A DNA stretch of 64,000 bases from Kutzneria kofuensis (GCF_014203355.1 NZ_JACHIR010000001.1:3908038-3972037); one strand, 5' to 3'; counted from the stretch's first letter, positions 33,381-41,210 are shown. Notes: generated by a model not told the origin, from the letters alone. A program made the numbers and translations.

Positions 33381-33956
33381 TCAAACCTGCCTGGGGCGTC
33401 GCATCACGTGCACCAGGGCGGGCGGCACATTGCCCCAGATCGTCCGGGTGAGCACGACTTCCTCGAAGCAGCGCCGAAATCCGGCGAGCTGACGCTTGGA
33501 CGGGCCGGCCCACCGGGTCCAGGTGTAGGTGAACTGCGTGAAGACGCCGGCGGGGTGCATGGCGGCCGCGACGGCCTCGGTGAGCCTGCCTCGGTATGCG
33601 GCCCACGGCAGGCCACTGATCACCACGTCGGCGAAGACTCCCCGCTCCGCCAACAGTTCCGGCAGCCGCTCGGCGTCGGCGACGATGACTTCCACGTCGG
33701 GGAAACGCTTGGCCAGCACGTCAGCCAGCCGCGGGTTGAGCTCGACGGCGAGGTGCCGGCCGCGACCGTCCAGCCGGGATCGGATCACCTCGGTGAACGC
33801 GCCGGTGCCGGGTCCGAGTTCGACGACAACCGGCTCGCCCTGTTCGGGAATCGGCGCGACCATCTGGTCTGACAGCGCTCTCGAGCTGGGAATCGCGGAC
33901 GCCGTCGTGAGCGGCGAGCGGATGAACTCCTGGAAGAAGAGCTTGGCGTCGCTCAC
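33381..33956 (-). CDS. Class I SAM-dependent methyltransferase (phospholipid N-methyltransferase-like)
   Basis: The 191-residue enzyme has SAM motif I VVVELGPGTGAFTEVI, an acidic AVELNPR motif II and an SGLPWAAY motif IV. This is the pattern of short phosphatidylethanolamine N-methyltransferases and rRNA dimethylase-like proteins. The GTG start overlaps the stop of the upstream membrane protein (GTGA), so both are made from one transcript. Lipid methylation next to a membrane protein is plausible but unproven. Confidence 0.8.
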   Translation of the reverse strand: MSDAKLFFQEFIRSPLTTASAIPSSRALSDQMVAPIPEQGEPVVVELGPGTGAFTEVIRSRLDGRGRHLAVELNPRLADVLAKRFPDVEVIVADAERLPELLAERGVFADVVISGLPWAAYRGRLTEAVAAAMHPAGVFTQFTYTWTRWAGPSKRQLAGFRRCFEEVVLTRTIWGNVPPALVHVMRRPRQV

Positions 33957-34513
33957 TGCGCGGCCCCCGTCAGTCGTCGGTCGGTGCGGCGCACACCGTA
34001 CGGACCGATCGCGAACAGGAAGCAAACTGCGGCCACCGGAATCAGGTTGAGGCTGAACAGTGTCAGGCCGGTGCCGACGGCCAGCAGCACCGGACTCCAC
34101 CAGCCCAGTTCTCGCCAGTTGAGCACGGCGAGCGTGATCAGGCAGAGGTAGAACAGCGCCGGCCCGATCACGTAGACGCCGGGCAGCAGGCCGGGCACGG
34201 ATTGCACCTGCTCGAACAGCGCGTTCATGCCGGCGCGGTCACTCGCGACGACACCGGCGACGATGTCGATCACCACCTGGGCCACGGAGGCGGTCACCCC
34301 GAGCAGCCCGACCGCGGCGACCACCGGCGCCGGGCCGGGCCGGTCGCCGAGCGTCAGCATCACCGGCACGAACAGCATGAGCCCGGCCAGGAACAGCAGG
34401 TGCCCCGCCGTCCAGCCGATGCCGGGCCCGTGCCCGCTGAGCAGCCGCACCACGCCGTAGCCGCCGAGCAGCGCCGGCGCGGCGACGAACGCGATGTCTC
34501 GTACCTTGACCAT
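33953..34513 (-). CDS. Polytopic membrane protein of unknown function (186 aa)
   Basis: The product has about six hydrophobic segments, including IAFVAAPALLGGYGVVRLL, TAGHLLFLAGLMLFVPVML, VVAAVGLLGVTASVAQVVID, VYVIGPALFYLCLITLAVL and LNLIPVAAVCFLFAIGPYGV. Its start codon lies at the end of an 18-bp-arm palindrome (34512-34548), so the ribosome site would be buried in a hairpin. It is coupled to the methyltransferase downstream. No family recognised. Confidence 0.7.
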   Translation of the reverse strand: MVKVRDIAFVAAPALLGGYGVVRLLSGHGPGIGWTAGHLLFLAGLMLFVPVMLTLGDRPGPAPVVAAVGLLGVTASVAQVVIDIVAGVVASDRAGMNALFEQVQSVPGLLPGVYVIGPALFYLCLITLAVLNWRELGWWSPVLLAVGTGLTLFSLNLIPVAAVCFLFAIGPYGVRRTDRRLTGAAQ

Positions 34514-34548
34514 GCTTCGAGCCTGCGCCGGGCGCAGGCTCGAAGCAT
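34512..34548. repeat. 37-bp perfect palindrome at a start codon
   Basis: Two 18-bp arms (left ATGCTTCGAGCCTGCGCC, right its exact reverse complement) surround a single G. The left arm overlaps two bases of the membrane-protein start codon. It may act as terminator for the surface-protein remnant upstream, as an operator, or as a translation-blocking hairpin. Confidence 0.8.
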
Positions 34549-34576
34549 CAGGGTCGAACCCTGGCGTTGCCCTGGT

Positions 34577-35215
34577 TCAGCTGGTCCGACGGCGCAGGGA
34601 CATCAGCACCAGGCCGACGCCCAGCACCAGTGCCGCGATCGCGGCGATGGTCATGGCCTGAACGTCGGCGGCACCGGTGTTGGCCAGCCTCGGCGAGGCC
34701 TGCGGCGTCGGCGTGGTCGGGGCGGTGGTCGGCGCGTACGGGTCGGGCTGGTCCGGCCCCGGCTCGACCGCGATGTCACGGCCGGTGAGGTCGCCCTCGG
34801 TGAAGTTCCACACCGGCGACTGCCCGTCCATCAGCTTCCACGGTCCGACGCCCTGAGGGCACCCTCGTCGAAACCGGCGTTGAGCTGGCCGAAGTCGCAG
34901 CGGACCACCACATAGCCGTAGCCACGGGCCCCGTCGGGCACGACTTCGGTCACGTCGAGCGAGATCGTGCCGTGCGCGGGCACGGTCACACCGGGGCGGG
35001 TCCACTGAAGATCGCCCCAGCCGCCCGTGCGGCCGTTCAGCTCATTGCTGTTGCCGATGCGGTTGCACATCACCGTGATACCGCCCAGCGCGCGGTCGCC
35101 ACTGTTCTTCAGAGTCACGGTGACATGCGCGGCGTCGCCGACCAGCACGTGACTGCGGCCATGCGGGACGACGTTGCGGCCAGGGTGAACGGCTTCCTCT
35201 GGAAGCCCAACTGAG
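34577..35215 (-). pseudogene. Truncated, frameshifted sortase-anchored surface protein gene
   Basis: One frame encodes an Ig-like domain (VGDAAHVTVTLKNSGDRALGG to VVVRCDFGQLNAGFDEG). After a frameshift near 34840-34865 the next frame encodes the C-terminal part (GPWKLMDGQSPVWNF), a Pro/Thr stalk and the LANTGA sortase signal with a hydrophobic tail and RRRTS. No start codon or signal peptide is found: upstream similarity stops close to a 17-bp repeat and a terminator-like hairpin at 35231. The gene thus lost its 5' end and its frame. Intact relatives resemble LAxTG-anchored actinobacterial wall proteins. Confidence 0.65.
35199..35215 (+). repeat. Left copy of 17-bp direct repeat
   Basis: CTGGAAGCCCAACTGAG, identical to 36423-36439 and in the same orientation. 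In both places it reads as WKPN-stop on the plus strand. The copies bound the AT-richer lectin segment. Confidence 0.8.
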
Positions 35216-35230
35216 GCGAAGAAGCGAAGG

Positions 35231-35256
35231 GGGTCTCCCGTTGGACCGGGAGACCC
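35231..35256. terminator. Terminator-like hairpin after the left repeat
   Basis: GGGTCTCCCG / CGGGAGACCC, a perfect 10-bp stem with a 6-nt loop, lies 16 bp after the left direct repeat. A hairpin likewise follows the right copy. Confidence 0.6.
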
Positions 35257-35386
35257 TCTTCTGAGCAGGGCGGTTGTATTTGCCCCTGAGCCTGCTTGCG
35301 TGCTGGTGTTAGCGGCGACGGATGTGGCGCAGTTACGCAGCGCGCGACTGGTGGCGTTGCCTAGACTCCGCACATCATATTCCCTA

Positions 35387-35953
35387 TTACGGGTAGATGG
35401 CATACCAGTTCTGGTACACGTTGCTGTACTGGCAGGTCGGTAGGCCGAAGGTCGGGTAGATGTTAGACATGTTGCCGTCGAGGCACGCCCGGTTTCCGCC
35501 ATTGTAGAACTCGTATTGGTACTGCCCGCTGAGCCACGACCATGTGAGGTTGCTGGGAGCCGAGCCGCACGACTCGGTACCGATGTAGTACCCGGTTCCG
35601 TACTCCTGCATAACCGCAAGGCAGCGGCCGGTCTGCACGTCTACGATGTGGACGCCGCCGGATGCCGATACAATGTTCCACTCTTGGTAGGTGTTGCCGT
35701 GCTGGCACGGATTGAAGTAAGCGTCTCCATTACTGTTGCTGTCAAGGCAGTATCCACCGTGCGCATGCTGCAGATGCATCCCGTACGCGTCGGCGTGGGC
35801 AGCACCCACATCGATGCCGAAGAGTACGACAGCGGAGATCAGCACCGCCGCAAGCCTCGCGACAAGCTTCTTAGCCACGTTCCCTCCCATGTTCCCCCAC
35901 AGTCTTCGATGAGCCATGCGCCGCTTGTTGCGAATTGCGCGTAACAACCTCAT
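35387..35953 (-). CDS. Secreted ricin-type beta-trefoil lectin
   Basis: The 188-residue protein has a signal peptide (KKLVARLAAVLISAVVLFGIDVGAAHA, then DAYG). One trefoil domain follows with three lobes, each with a CLD/CLA half and a C-terminal aromatic motif: GYCLDSN...YQEWNIV, GRCLAVM...LTWSWL and RACLDGN...YQNWYAI. The second lobe lacks the Q of QxW. It probably binds sugars outside the cell. The ATG has AGAGGAA upstream; GTG within GNVAKK, with GGAGG, could be the true start. Codon use is much less GC-biased than in neighbours, suggesting recent acquisition. Confidence 0.82.
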   Translation of the reverse strand: MRLLRAIRNKRRMAHRRLWGNMGGNVAKKLVARLAAVLISAVVLFGIDVGAAHADAYGMHLQHAHGGYCLDSNSNGDAYFNPCQHGNTYQEWNIVSASGGVHIVDVQTGRCLAVMQEYGTGYYIGTESCGSAPSNLTWSWLSGQYQYEFYNGGNRACLDGNMSNIYPTFGLPTCQYSNVYQNWYAIYP

Positions 35954-36016
35954 GGTTTCCTCTGCCGTGAAGACGACCGGCTCGATGTCGACCTACAACC
36001 GTCAGCTTGTCCGTGC

Positions 36017-36036
36017 TCGGTACCCTTTCGGTACCC
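36017..36036 (-). promoter_or_regulatory. Two TCGGTACCC repeats at 11-bp period upstream of the lectin gene
   Basis: TCGGTACCC occurs at 36017-36025 and again at 36028-36036, exactly one helical turn apart, 64 bp before the lectin start. It is a probable activator or operator site. Confidence 0.4.
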
Positions 36037-36119
36037 GACGGTTTCCCTCAGCTTGGCCGCGTGGGCCTATGGGCCGGTAGGTTCGCGGTCAGTCGTGCGG
36101 CGCAGGACGACGGCGACGG

Positions 36120-36438
36120 CTGATCACCGCCCCGGCAGCTATGCGCTGATCTCGTCCCACGTCGGCAAACACGGCACCGCACTCGGCGAATAGGCCGTCG
36201 CACTGGGTCTTGTCACGCCCGGTTTGCCGACGTAGCACCAGACCACCGCGTTGCTGACCGGGATCGGCGCGGCGGGCCAGGTCGACCGGTGGGCACACGT
36301 CAATGGCCGCGCAAGCTACAGACGGCGATGCCCGAGGTCGTCGACGACACGGCCGACGTCCGCGCCGGCGATCCGGTCATGCGCAAGGAGTGGAACCGGT
36401 ATCAAGGCAGCCACAAAGATCGCTGGAAGCCCAACTGA
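36120..36438 (+). pseudogene. Decayed gene remnant with two stops and a frameshift
   Basis: Reading the plus strand, DHRPGSYALISSHVGKHGTALGE is followed by TAG. AVALGLVTPGLPT is followed by another TAG, then HQTTALLTGIGAAGQVDRW and VNGRASYRR. After a frameshift comes MPEVVDDTADVRAGDP, then EWNRYQGSHKDRWKPN and a stop. The protein-like character across breaks shows a degraded gene. I do not recognise the parent family. Its last codons are the right copy of the 17-bp repeat. Confidence 0.55.
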
Positions 36439-36439
36439 G
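36423..36439 (+). repeat. Right copy of 17-bp direct repeat
   Basis: CTGGAAGCCCAACTGAG, identical to 35199-35215. Here it is the natural 3' end of the decayed gene, so this copy is probably the original. Confidence 0.8.
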
Positions 36440-36449
36440 ACGAGGCCGA

Positions 36450-36486
36450 GACGGGGTGTCTTTCCATGATCGGGAGGCACCCCGTC
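36450..36486 (-). terminator. Terminator of tRNA-Ser(TGA)
   Basis: GACGGGGTG / CACCCCGTC, a 9-bp perfect stem with a 19-nt partly paired loop, ends 10 bp from the tRNA. Confidence 0.65.
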
Positions 36487-36495
36487 CGACCTGGG

Positions 36496-36580
36496 CGGAA
36501 GCGGAGGGATTTGAACCCCCGGACCCTTGCGGGTCTTCCGCTTTCAAGGCGGATGCATTCGGCCGCTCTGCCACGCTTCC
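36496..36580 (-). tRNA. tRNA-Ser(TGA)
   Basis: An 85-nt class II tRNA with acceptor GGAAGCG/CGCTTCC, anticodon stem TCCGC/GCGGA presenting TGA, and a long variable arm. It reads UCA and other UCN codons by wobble. The CCA end is not encoded. Confidence 0.97.
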
Positions 36581-36601
36581 CTGGGGTGTCAGGGTAGCCG
36601 G

Positions 36602-37069
36602 TCAGTCGTCGGGCGTCTCGGCCAGCATGGCGCCGATGCGTTCGAAGATCTTGGCGAGGGTGGCCTGCTGGCTCTCGGTGGTGAGGTCGATCATGTGTCG
36701 GCGGACGCCGTCGACGTGGGTGGGGGCGGCTTCGCGGAGTTTGGCCATGCCGCGTTCGGTGAGCACGGCGTAGACGCCGCGGCCGTCGCTGGAGCAGTTG
36801 TCGCGTTCGACGAGGCCGGCGCGTTCCATGCGGGCGATCTGGTGGGAGACGCGGCTCTTGGAGGAGGCGACTTCGGCGGCGAGGACGCTCATCCGCATCC
36901 GCTGGTCGGGGCGTTCGGCGAGCCGGACGAGGACCTCGTAGTCGGCGAGGGTGATGTCGTGGGCGTCCACGAGTTCGCGGTGCAGCTGACCTTCCAGCAG
37001 GATGCTGGAGACGCGGTAGGCCCGCCACGCGGCCATCTCGCCGGCGTCGAGCCACTTGGGTTCGCTCAC
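36602..37069 (-). CDS. MarR family transcriptional regulator
   Basis: The 155-residue winged-helix protein has the MarR core LAAEVASSKSRVSHQIARMERAGLVER and the wing DGRGVYAVLTERG. The GTG start directly abuts CTTGTCAAG on the plus strand (37069-37077), a near-perfect palindrome that may be its operator. That leaves no room for a ribosome site, so the mRNA may be leaderless. It is divergent from the 5'-nucleotidase gene, which it may control. The effector is unknown. Confidence 0.9.
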   Translation of the reverse strand: MSEPKWLDAGEMAAWRAYRVSSILLEGQLHRELVDAHDITLADYEVLVRLAERPDQRMRMSVLAAEVASSKSRVSHQIARMERAGLVERDNCSSDGRGVYAVLTERGMAKLREAAPTHVDGVRRHMIDLTTESQQATLAKIFERIGAMLAETPDD

Positions 37070-37190
37070 TTGTCAAGGCTAACCGTCACGTTGCGTTCAG
37101 TCGCTGACCCTGGCGTTGTCGCGGGTCACGGGGCACACTCCTGCGCCGAACGCCCGTACGGGGAGTTGGGCGCAGTCCGGAAGGATCCAC

Positions 37191-38882
37191 ATGATCGTTT
37201 TGGCTAGACGGCTCGGCGCGCTGGCGGTCACCGCCGCGGCGGCGCTGACGCTGACCGGTGTCCCGGCGCAGGCGGCGCAGGCGCCGATCGACGTGCGCCT
37301 GATCGCGTTCAACGACTTCCACGGCAACCTGGAGCCGCCGGCCGGCTCCTCGGGCCGCGTGACGCTGTCGGACGGCACGTCGGTGGTGGCGGGCGGCGCC
37401 GCGTACATGGCGACGCACGTCCAGCAGCTGCGGACGAAGAACACGCTGGTGTTCTCGGCCGGCGACAACGTGGGTGCTTCCCCGCTCGCCTCGGCGCTGT
37501 TCCATGACGAGCCGACGATCGACTTCATGAACGACATCGGCGTGAACGCGTCGGCGATCGGCAACCACGAGCTGGACAAGGGCTACCAGGAGCTGCTGCG
37601 CAAGCAGTTCGGCGGCTGCGCCTCGGACGGCTGCCAGTTCGAGAAGTCGTTCAAGGGCGCGAAGTGGCCGTACCTGGCGGCGAACATGACGTTCGACAAC
37701 GGCCTGCCGGCGGCGCTGCCGTTCACTGTGGACTTCAGCGGCGGTGTGCCGGTGGGTGTGATCGGTGTGCCGCTGAAGGACCTGCCCAGCGTGACGTCGG
37801 CCGACGCGATCAAGGGCCTGAAGTTCGGTGACGAGGTGCAGGCGATCAACAAGTCGGCTGACGTGCTGGACAAGCTGGGCGTGAAGACGATCGTGGTGCT
37901 GCTGCACCAGGGCGACAACACGGAGGGCGGCGGCCCGAACGACTGCCGGACGACTCCGGGGCCGGCGCTGGCGATCGCGAAGGCGGCGTCGCCGAAGGTG
38001 GACGTGATCTTCTCCGGGCACAGCCACCAGCAGTACGACTGCACGGTGACGGACCCGGCCGGCAACCCGCGACCGCTGATCCAGGGCGCCTCGTTCGGCC
38101 GGCTGCTGTCTGTGGTCGACCTGAAGATCGACCCGCGCACCCGGGACGCGATCCGCGGCCAGACGGTGGCGCACAACGAGGTCGTGACGCGGGACGTGAC
38201 ACCGGACCCGACGGTGCAGGCGCTGGTGTCGAAGGCCGTGACGGAGGCGGCGCCGATCGCGAACAAGCCGGTCGGCACGATCACCTCGGACATCGTGGCG
38301 GCCCAGCAGCCGTCGGGTGAGTCGCCGCTGGGTGACGTGATCGCCGACGCGCAGCTGGAGTCGACGAAGTCGGCGGGTGCGCAGGTGGCGGTGATGAACC
38401 CGGGCGGCATCCGGGCGGATCTGAACTTCAAGTCGTCGACCGCCGGCGTGCCGGACGGCACCGTGACGTACGCGAACGCCTTCACGATCCAGCCGTTCGC
38501 GAACATCCTGCAGACGGAGACGCTGACCGGCGCGCAGCTGAAGGCGGTGCTGGAGCAGCAGTGGCAGCCGCAGCCGAACGGCTCGGTGCAGACGAAGATG
38601 CTGCAGATCTCGTCGAGCCTGCACTACACGTGGTCGGCGTCGGCCCCGGTGGGCTCGCGGATCACCTCGATCACCGTGGCCGGCCAGCCGGTGACCCCGG
38701 ACGGCAGCTACAAAGTGACCGCGAACAACTTCCTCACCGGCGGCGGCGACGGCTTCACGGTGTTGAAGCAGGGCACCGGCATCGTCGGCGGCGCGATCGA
38801 CCTGGACGCGTTCACGGCGTACCTGACGGCGCACCAGAACCTGGCGCCGCCGGCCGCCGACCGCATCACACAGACGCCCTGA
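37191..38882 (+). CDS. Secreted 5'-nucleotidase / bifunctional metallophosphoesterase
   Basis: The protein has 563 residues from ATG 37191 (GAAGGA 5 bp upstream). The signal peptide ends VPAQAA-QAP. The N-terminal calcineurin-like domain has FNDFHGN, FSAGDNVG, GNHELDKG and FSGHSHQ metal motifs. The C-terminal substrate domain has NPGGIRADL and FLTGGGDGFTVL. It should hydrolyse extracellular nucleotides or UDP-sugars to recover nucleosides and phosphate. No sortase motif was seen. It works naturally alongside the secreted nuclease at 11642-14107. Confidence 0.93.
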   Translation: MIVLARRLGALAVTAAAALTLTGVPAQAAQAPIDVRLIAFNDFHGNLEPPAGSSGRVTLSDGTSVVAGGAAYMATHVQQLRTKNTLVFSAGDNVGASPLASALFHDEPTIDFMNDIGVNASAIGNHELDKGYQELLRKQFGGCASDGCQFEKSFKGAKWPYLAANMTFDNGLPAALPFTVDFSGGVPVGVIGVPLKDLPSVTSADAIKGLKFGDEVQAINKSADVLDKLGVKTIVVLLHQGDNTEGGGPNDCRTTPGPALAIAKAASPKVDVIFSGHSHQQYDCTVTDPAGNPRPLIQGASFGRLLSVVDLKIDPRTRDAIRGQTVAHNEVVTRDVTPDPTVQALVSKAVTEAAPIANKPVGTITSDIVAAQQPSGESPLGDVIADAQLESTKSAGAQVAVMNPGGIRADLNFKSSTAGVPDGTVTYANAFTIQPFANILQTETLTGAQLKAVLEQQWQPQPNGSVQTKMLQISSSLHYTWSASAPVGSRITSITVAGQPVTPDGSYKVTANNFLTGGGDGFTVLKQGTGIVGGAIDLDAFTAYLTAHQNLAPPAADRITQTP

Positions 38883-38929
38883 CCCTGTGTGACCAGCACA
38901 ATCAACCGATTCAGGTATCCAAGGGGGGT

Positions 38930-38945
38930 TGTGATCAAGGTCACG
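38930..38945. promoter_or_regulatory. CRP-like binding site
   Basis: TGTGA-TCAAGG-TCACG matches the CRP/GlxR consensus TGTGA-N6-TCACA at nine of ten core bases. It lies 85 bp upstream of the truncated export-signal ORF. Confidence 0.45.
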
Positions 38946-39014
38946 TAGGGGCAAGCTCGGGACACGGATGGCCCAGCGGGAAACAGGTTTCGCGGACTGC
39001 CGGGAAGGGACCAG

Positions 39015-39110
39015 GTGGTTGCATGGCGGAAGATCTTCGCTGTGACGGTCGGCGTGTCGGCTGCACCCCCGCGGCCGGGTTGGTCGGTGCCTGTCCGGTC
39101 GCGACTGTGA
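39015..39110 (+). pseudogene. Truncated secreted-protein gene (31 codons, signal peptide only)
   Basis: GTG 39015 follows GGGAAGGGACCAG and encodes VVAWRKIFAVTVGVSAAPP, like the start of a signal peptide, then runs into PRPGWSVPVRSRL and stops. It looks like a leftover of an exported protein gene whose mature part has been lost. A genuine short peptide cannot be excluded. Confidence 0.35.
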
Positions 39111-39274
39111 GCAGCGCCAGCTAGGTCTCGGGTGCGCAGACGCCGAGGGCGTTCGTCCTTCATTCGCGCACGTCGACGATGTTGAGCCCCACATCGGATG
39201 CGTTTCAGGGCGCACCTGGTGAGGTTCCACGCCAACCTCGCGACGACCGCGACCGTCACTTTTTCTGGTAGGAC

Positions 39275-39309
39275 CTGGGTGCGGTGGCCTTCGGGGGCAC
39301 CGCACCCAG
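39275..39309. terminator. 12-bp hairpin before the metalloprotease gene
   Basis: CTGGGTGCGGTG / CACCGCACCCAG is a perfect stem with a partly paired 11-nt loop, 59 bp before the protease start. It could be a terminator of upstream transcription or a 5' leader structure. Confidence 0.55.
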
Positions 39310-39367
39310 GCATGTTTGGGGTCCGCCTATGGTGGAAGCCGTCGATGGCCTACCCGGGAGGACTACC

Positions 39368-40270
39368 GTGCAGTTCAACGACGACGCCGACCTGGACACC
39401 TCACAGGTACAGGACTACCGGGGCTCGGGCGGCGGCGGTGGCGGTGGTTTCGGCTTCCCGCTGGGCGGCCTGGCGCTGGGCGGCGGCGGGCTGGGCATCG
39501 TCGGCCTCGTGCTGTGGCTGGTGATCAGCCACCTCGGCGGCGGGGCCAACCAGCTGTCCGGGCAGCCGAACAACTCCCAGATCAACCAGTGCAAGACCGG
39601 CGCGCAGGCCAACGCCAGCCAGGAGTGCCGGGACGTGGCCCTGGTGAACTCGATCCAGGCCTACTGGTCGGACCAGTTCTCCCGGTCGGGCAAGACCTAC
39701 AAGAAGGCCACCACGATCTTCTTCACCAACCGGCAGCAGACCGGCTGCGGCACCGGCACCACCGGCATGGGCCCCTTCTACTGCCCGGCCGACCAGCACG
39801 TGTACATCGACCTGAGCTTCTTCAAGGAGCTGCAGACCCGGTTCGGCGCCACCGGCGGCCCGTTCGTCGAGGGCTACGTGCTCGCCCACGAGTACGGGCA
39901 CCACGTGCAGAACCTGCTCGGCACCTCACGCAACATCGGCAAGGGCAGCGGCGCGACGTCCGGCTCGGTGCGGCTGGAGTTGCAGGCCGACTGCTACGCC
40001 GGCGTGTGGGCCAACCACGCCACCAGCACGCCGGCCAGCAACGGCAAGCCGCTGATCACCAACGTGTCGCAGCAGGACATCAACAACGCGCTGGACACCG
40101 CCTCCCGCATCGGGGACGACTTCATCCAGAAGAACCTCGGCAACGGCCAGGTCAACTCCGGCTCGTTCACCCACGGCACGTCGGCGCAGCGGCAGCACTG
40201 GTTCACCACCGGCTACCAGAGCGGCAACCCGGCCGCCTGCGACACCTTCAACACCGACAACCTGGGCTGA
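39368..40270 (+). CDS. YpfJ-type neutral zinc metallopeptidase
   Basis: The 300-residue protein starts at GTG 39368 (GGGAGG 6 bp upstream). It has a Gly-rich juxtamembrane stretch, one transmembrane segment (about 41-60) and a large outer domain. The zincin motif is LAHEYGHHVQNLLG, with ELQADCYAGVWA supplying the third ligand region. Several cysteines (CKTG, CRDV, CGTG, YCPA) suggest disulfides. The family, PF04228, is widespread but physiological substrates are poorly known. Confidence 0.9.
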   Translation: MQFNDDADLDTSQVQDYRGSGGGGGGGFGFPLGGLALGGGGLGIVGLVLWLVISHLGGGANQLSGQPNNSQINQCKTGAQANASQECRDVALVNSIQAYWSDQFSRSGKTYKKATTIFFTNRQQTGCGTGTTGMGPFYCPADQHVYIDLSFFKELQTRFGATGGPFVEGYVLAHEYGHHVQNLLGTSRNIGKGSGATSGSVRLELQADCYAGVWANHATSTPASNGKPLITNVSQQDINNALDTASRIGDDFIQKNLGNGQVNSGSFTHGTSAQRQHWFTTGYQSGNPAACDTFNTDNLG

Positions 40271-40319
40271 TGTCCGTTCCGTTCAAGACGCCCGGACGCG
40301 GGCCCGGCACGCTGGGGCC

Positions 40320-41210
40320 ATGACCGTTGACCTTTCTCGCGCGGCGGCGTTTCTGGCCGGGCACGGACGGGTGCTGGATCGCCGCCGCTTCGAGCTGCTC
40401 CTCGGCCGGGCGGATGCCGACGCGGTGCTGGCCGCCGTGGACGGCTACCGCAACCCGGACGGTGGTTACGGCTGGGGGCTGGAACCGGATCTACGCGCGC
40501 CGGAGAGCCAGCCCGCCGGTGCCTTGCATGCCTTTGAGGTCTTCGCCGACGTCGCGCCGGCGACGACGCCACGCGCGGTCGAGTTGTGTGACTGGCTCGA
40601 CTCGGTGACGTTGCCGGACGGTGGTCTGCCGTTCGCGCTGCCGGTCGCCGACCCAACGGCCTGCGCCCCGTTCTGGGCACAGGCAGACCCGACGGTCTCG
40701 GCCTTGCAGAGCACCGCGTTCGCCGCCGGCGCCGCCCATCGTGTCGCCGCGCATGACCCGGCGGTCGCTGAGCACCCATGGTTGGCCCGTGCGACGAGGT
40801 ACTGCCTGGACGAGCTCGCGGCAGTGCAGACGCAGCCGCACGCGATCGCGCTGGCGTTCGCCATCGGGCTCCTCGACGCCGTCCATGACCGTTATCCGGA
40901 GGCGCCGGGCCTACTGGCGCGGCTGGGCGAGTTCGTGCCGGCCAGCGGCCTGGTCGCGGTCGAAGGCGGCTCGGAGGGCGAGACCCTGCGGGCGCTCGAT
41001 TTCGCGTCGGTGCCGGACAGCCCGGCGAGCGCGCTACTGGGTCCCGGTGTGCTCGCAGCCGAGTTGGACCGCCTGGCTGATCGGCAGCAGCACGACGGTG
41101 GCTGGACGGTCGACTTCGCCAGCTTTTCCCCGGCCGCAGCGCTGGAGTGGCGCGGTTATGCGACCGTGCGAGCCGTGTCGACGCTGCAGCGGGCCGGCTG
41201 GCTGCGTTAG
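40320..41210 (+). CDS. Alpha/alpha-toroid (terpenoid cyclase/prenyltransferase-like) protein
   Basis: This 296-residue soluble protein has repeated helix pairs ending in aromatic/Gly turns: YRNPDGGYGWGLEPDL, LPDGGLPFALP and QQHDGGWTVDF. These are the features of squalene-cyclase/prenyltransferase-type toroids. The DxDD motif of class II terpene cyclases is not seen, so enzyme activity is uncertain. The gene ends with a 4-bp overlap with the convergent GNAT gene. Confidence 0.65.
   Translation: MTVDLSRAAAFLAGHGRVLDRRRFELLLGRADADAVLAAVDGYRNPDGGYGWGLEPDLRAPESQPAGALHAFEVFADVAPATTPRAVELCDWLDSVTLPDGGLPFALPVADPTACAPFWAQADPTVSALQSTAFAAGAAHRVAAHDPAVAEHPWLARATRYCLDELAAVQTQPHAIALAFAIGLLDAVHDRYPEAPGLLARLGEFVPASGLVAVEGGSEGETLRALDFASVPDSPASALLGPGVLAAELDRLADRQQHDGGWTVDFASFSPAAALEWRGYATVRAVSTLQRAGWLR

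Larger units (their letters stand above)
38883..39367. other. 485-bp region without intact gene
   Basis: It contains a CRP-like palindrome (38930-38945), a possible leader, a truncated export-signal ORF (39015-39110) and a hairpin (39275-39309). The rest shows no recognisable feature. Confidence 0.5.

Noticed and set aside
38946..39014. c-di-AMP (ydaO) riboswitch in the leader of the signal-peptide fragment
   Set aside because: The genomic context fits but I could not identify the conserved motifs with confidence; a covariance search is needed.
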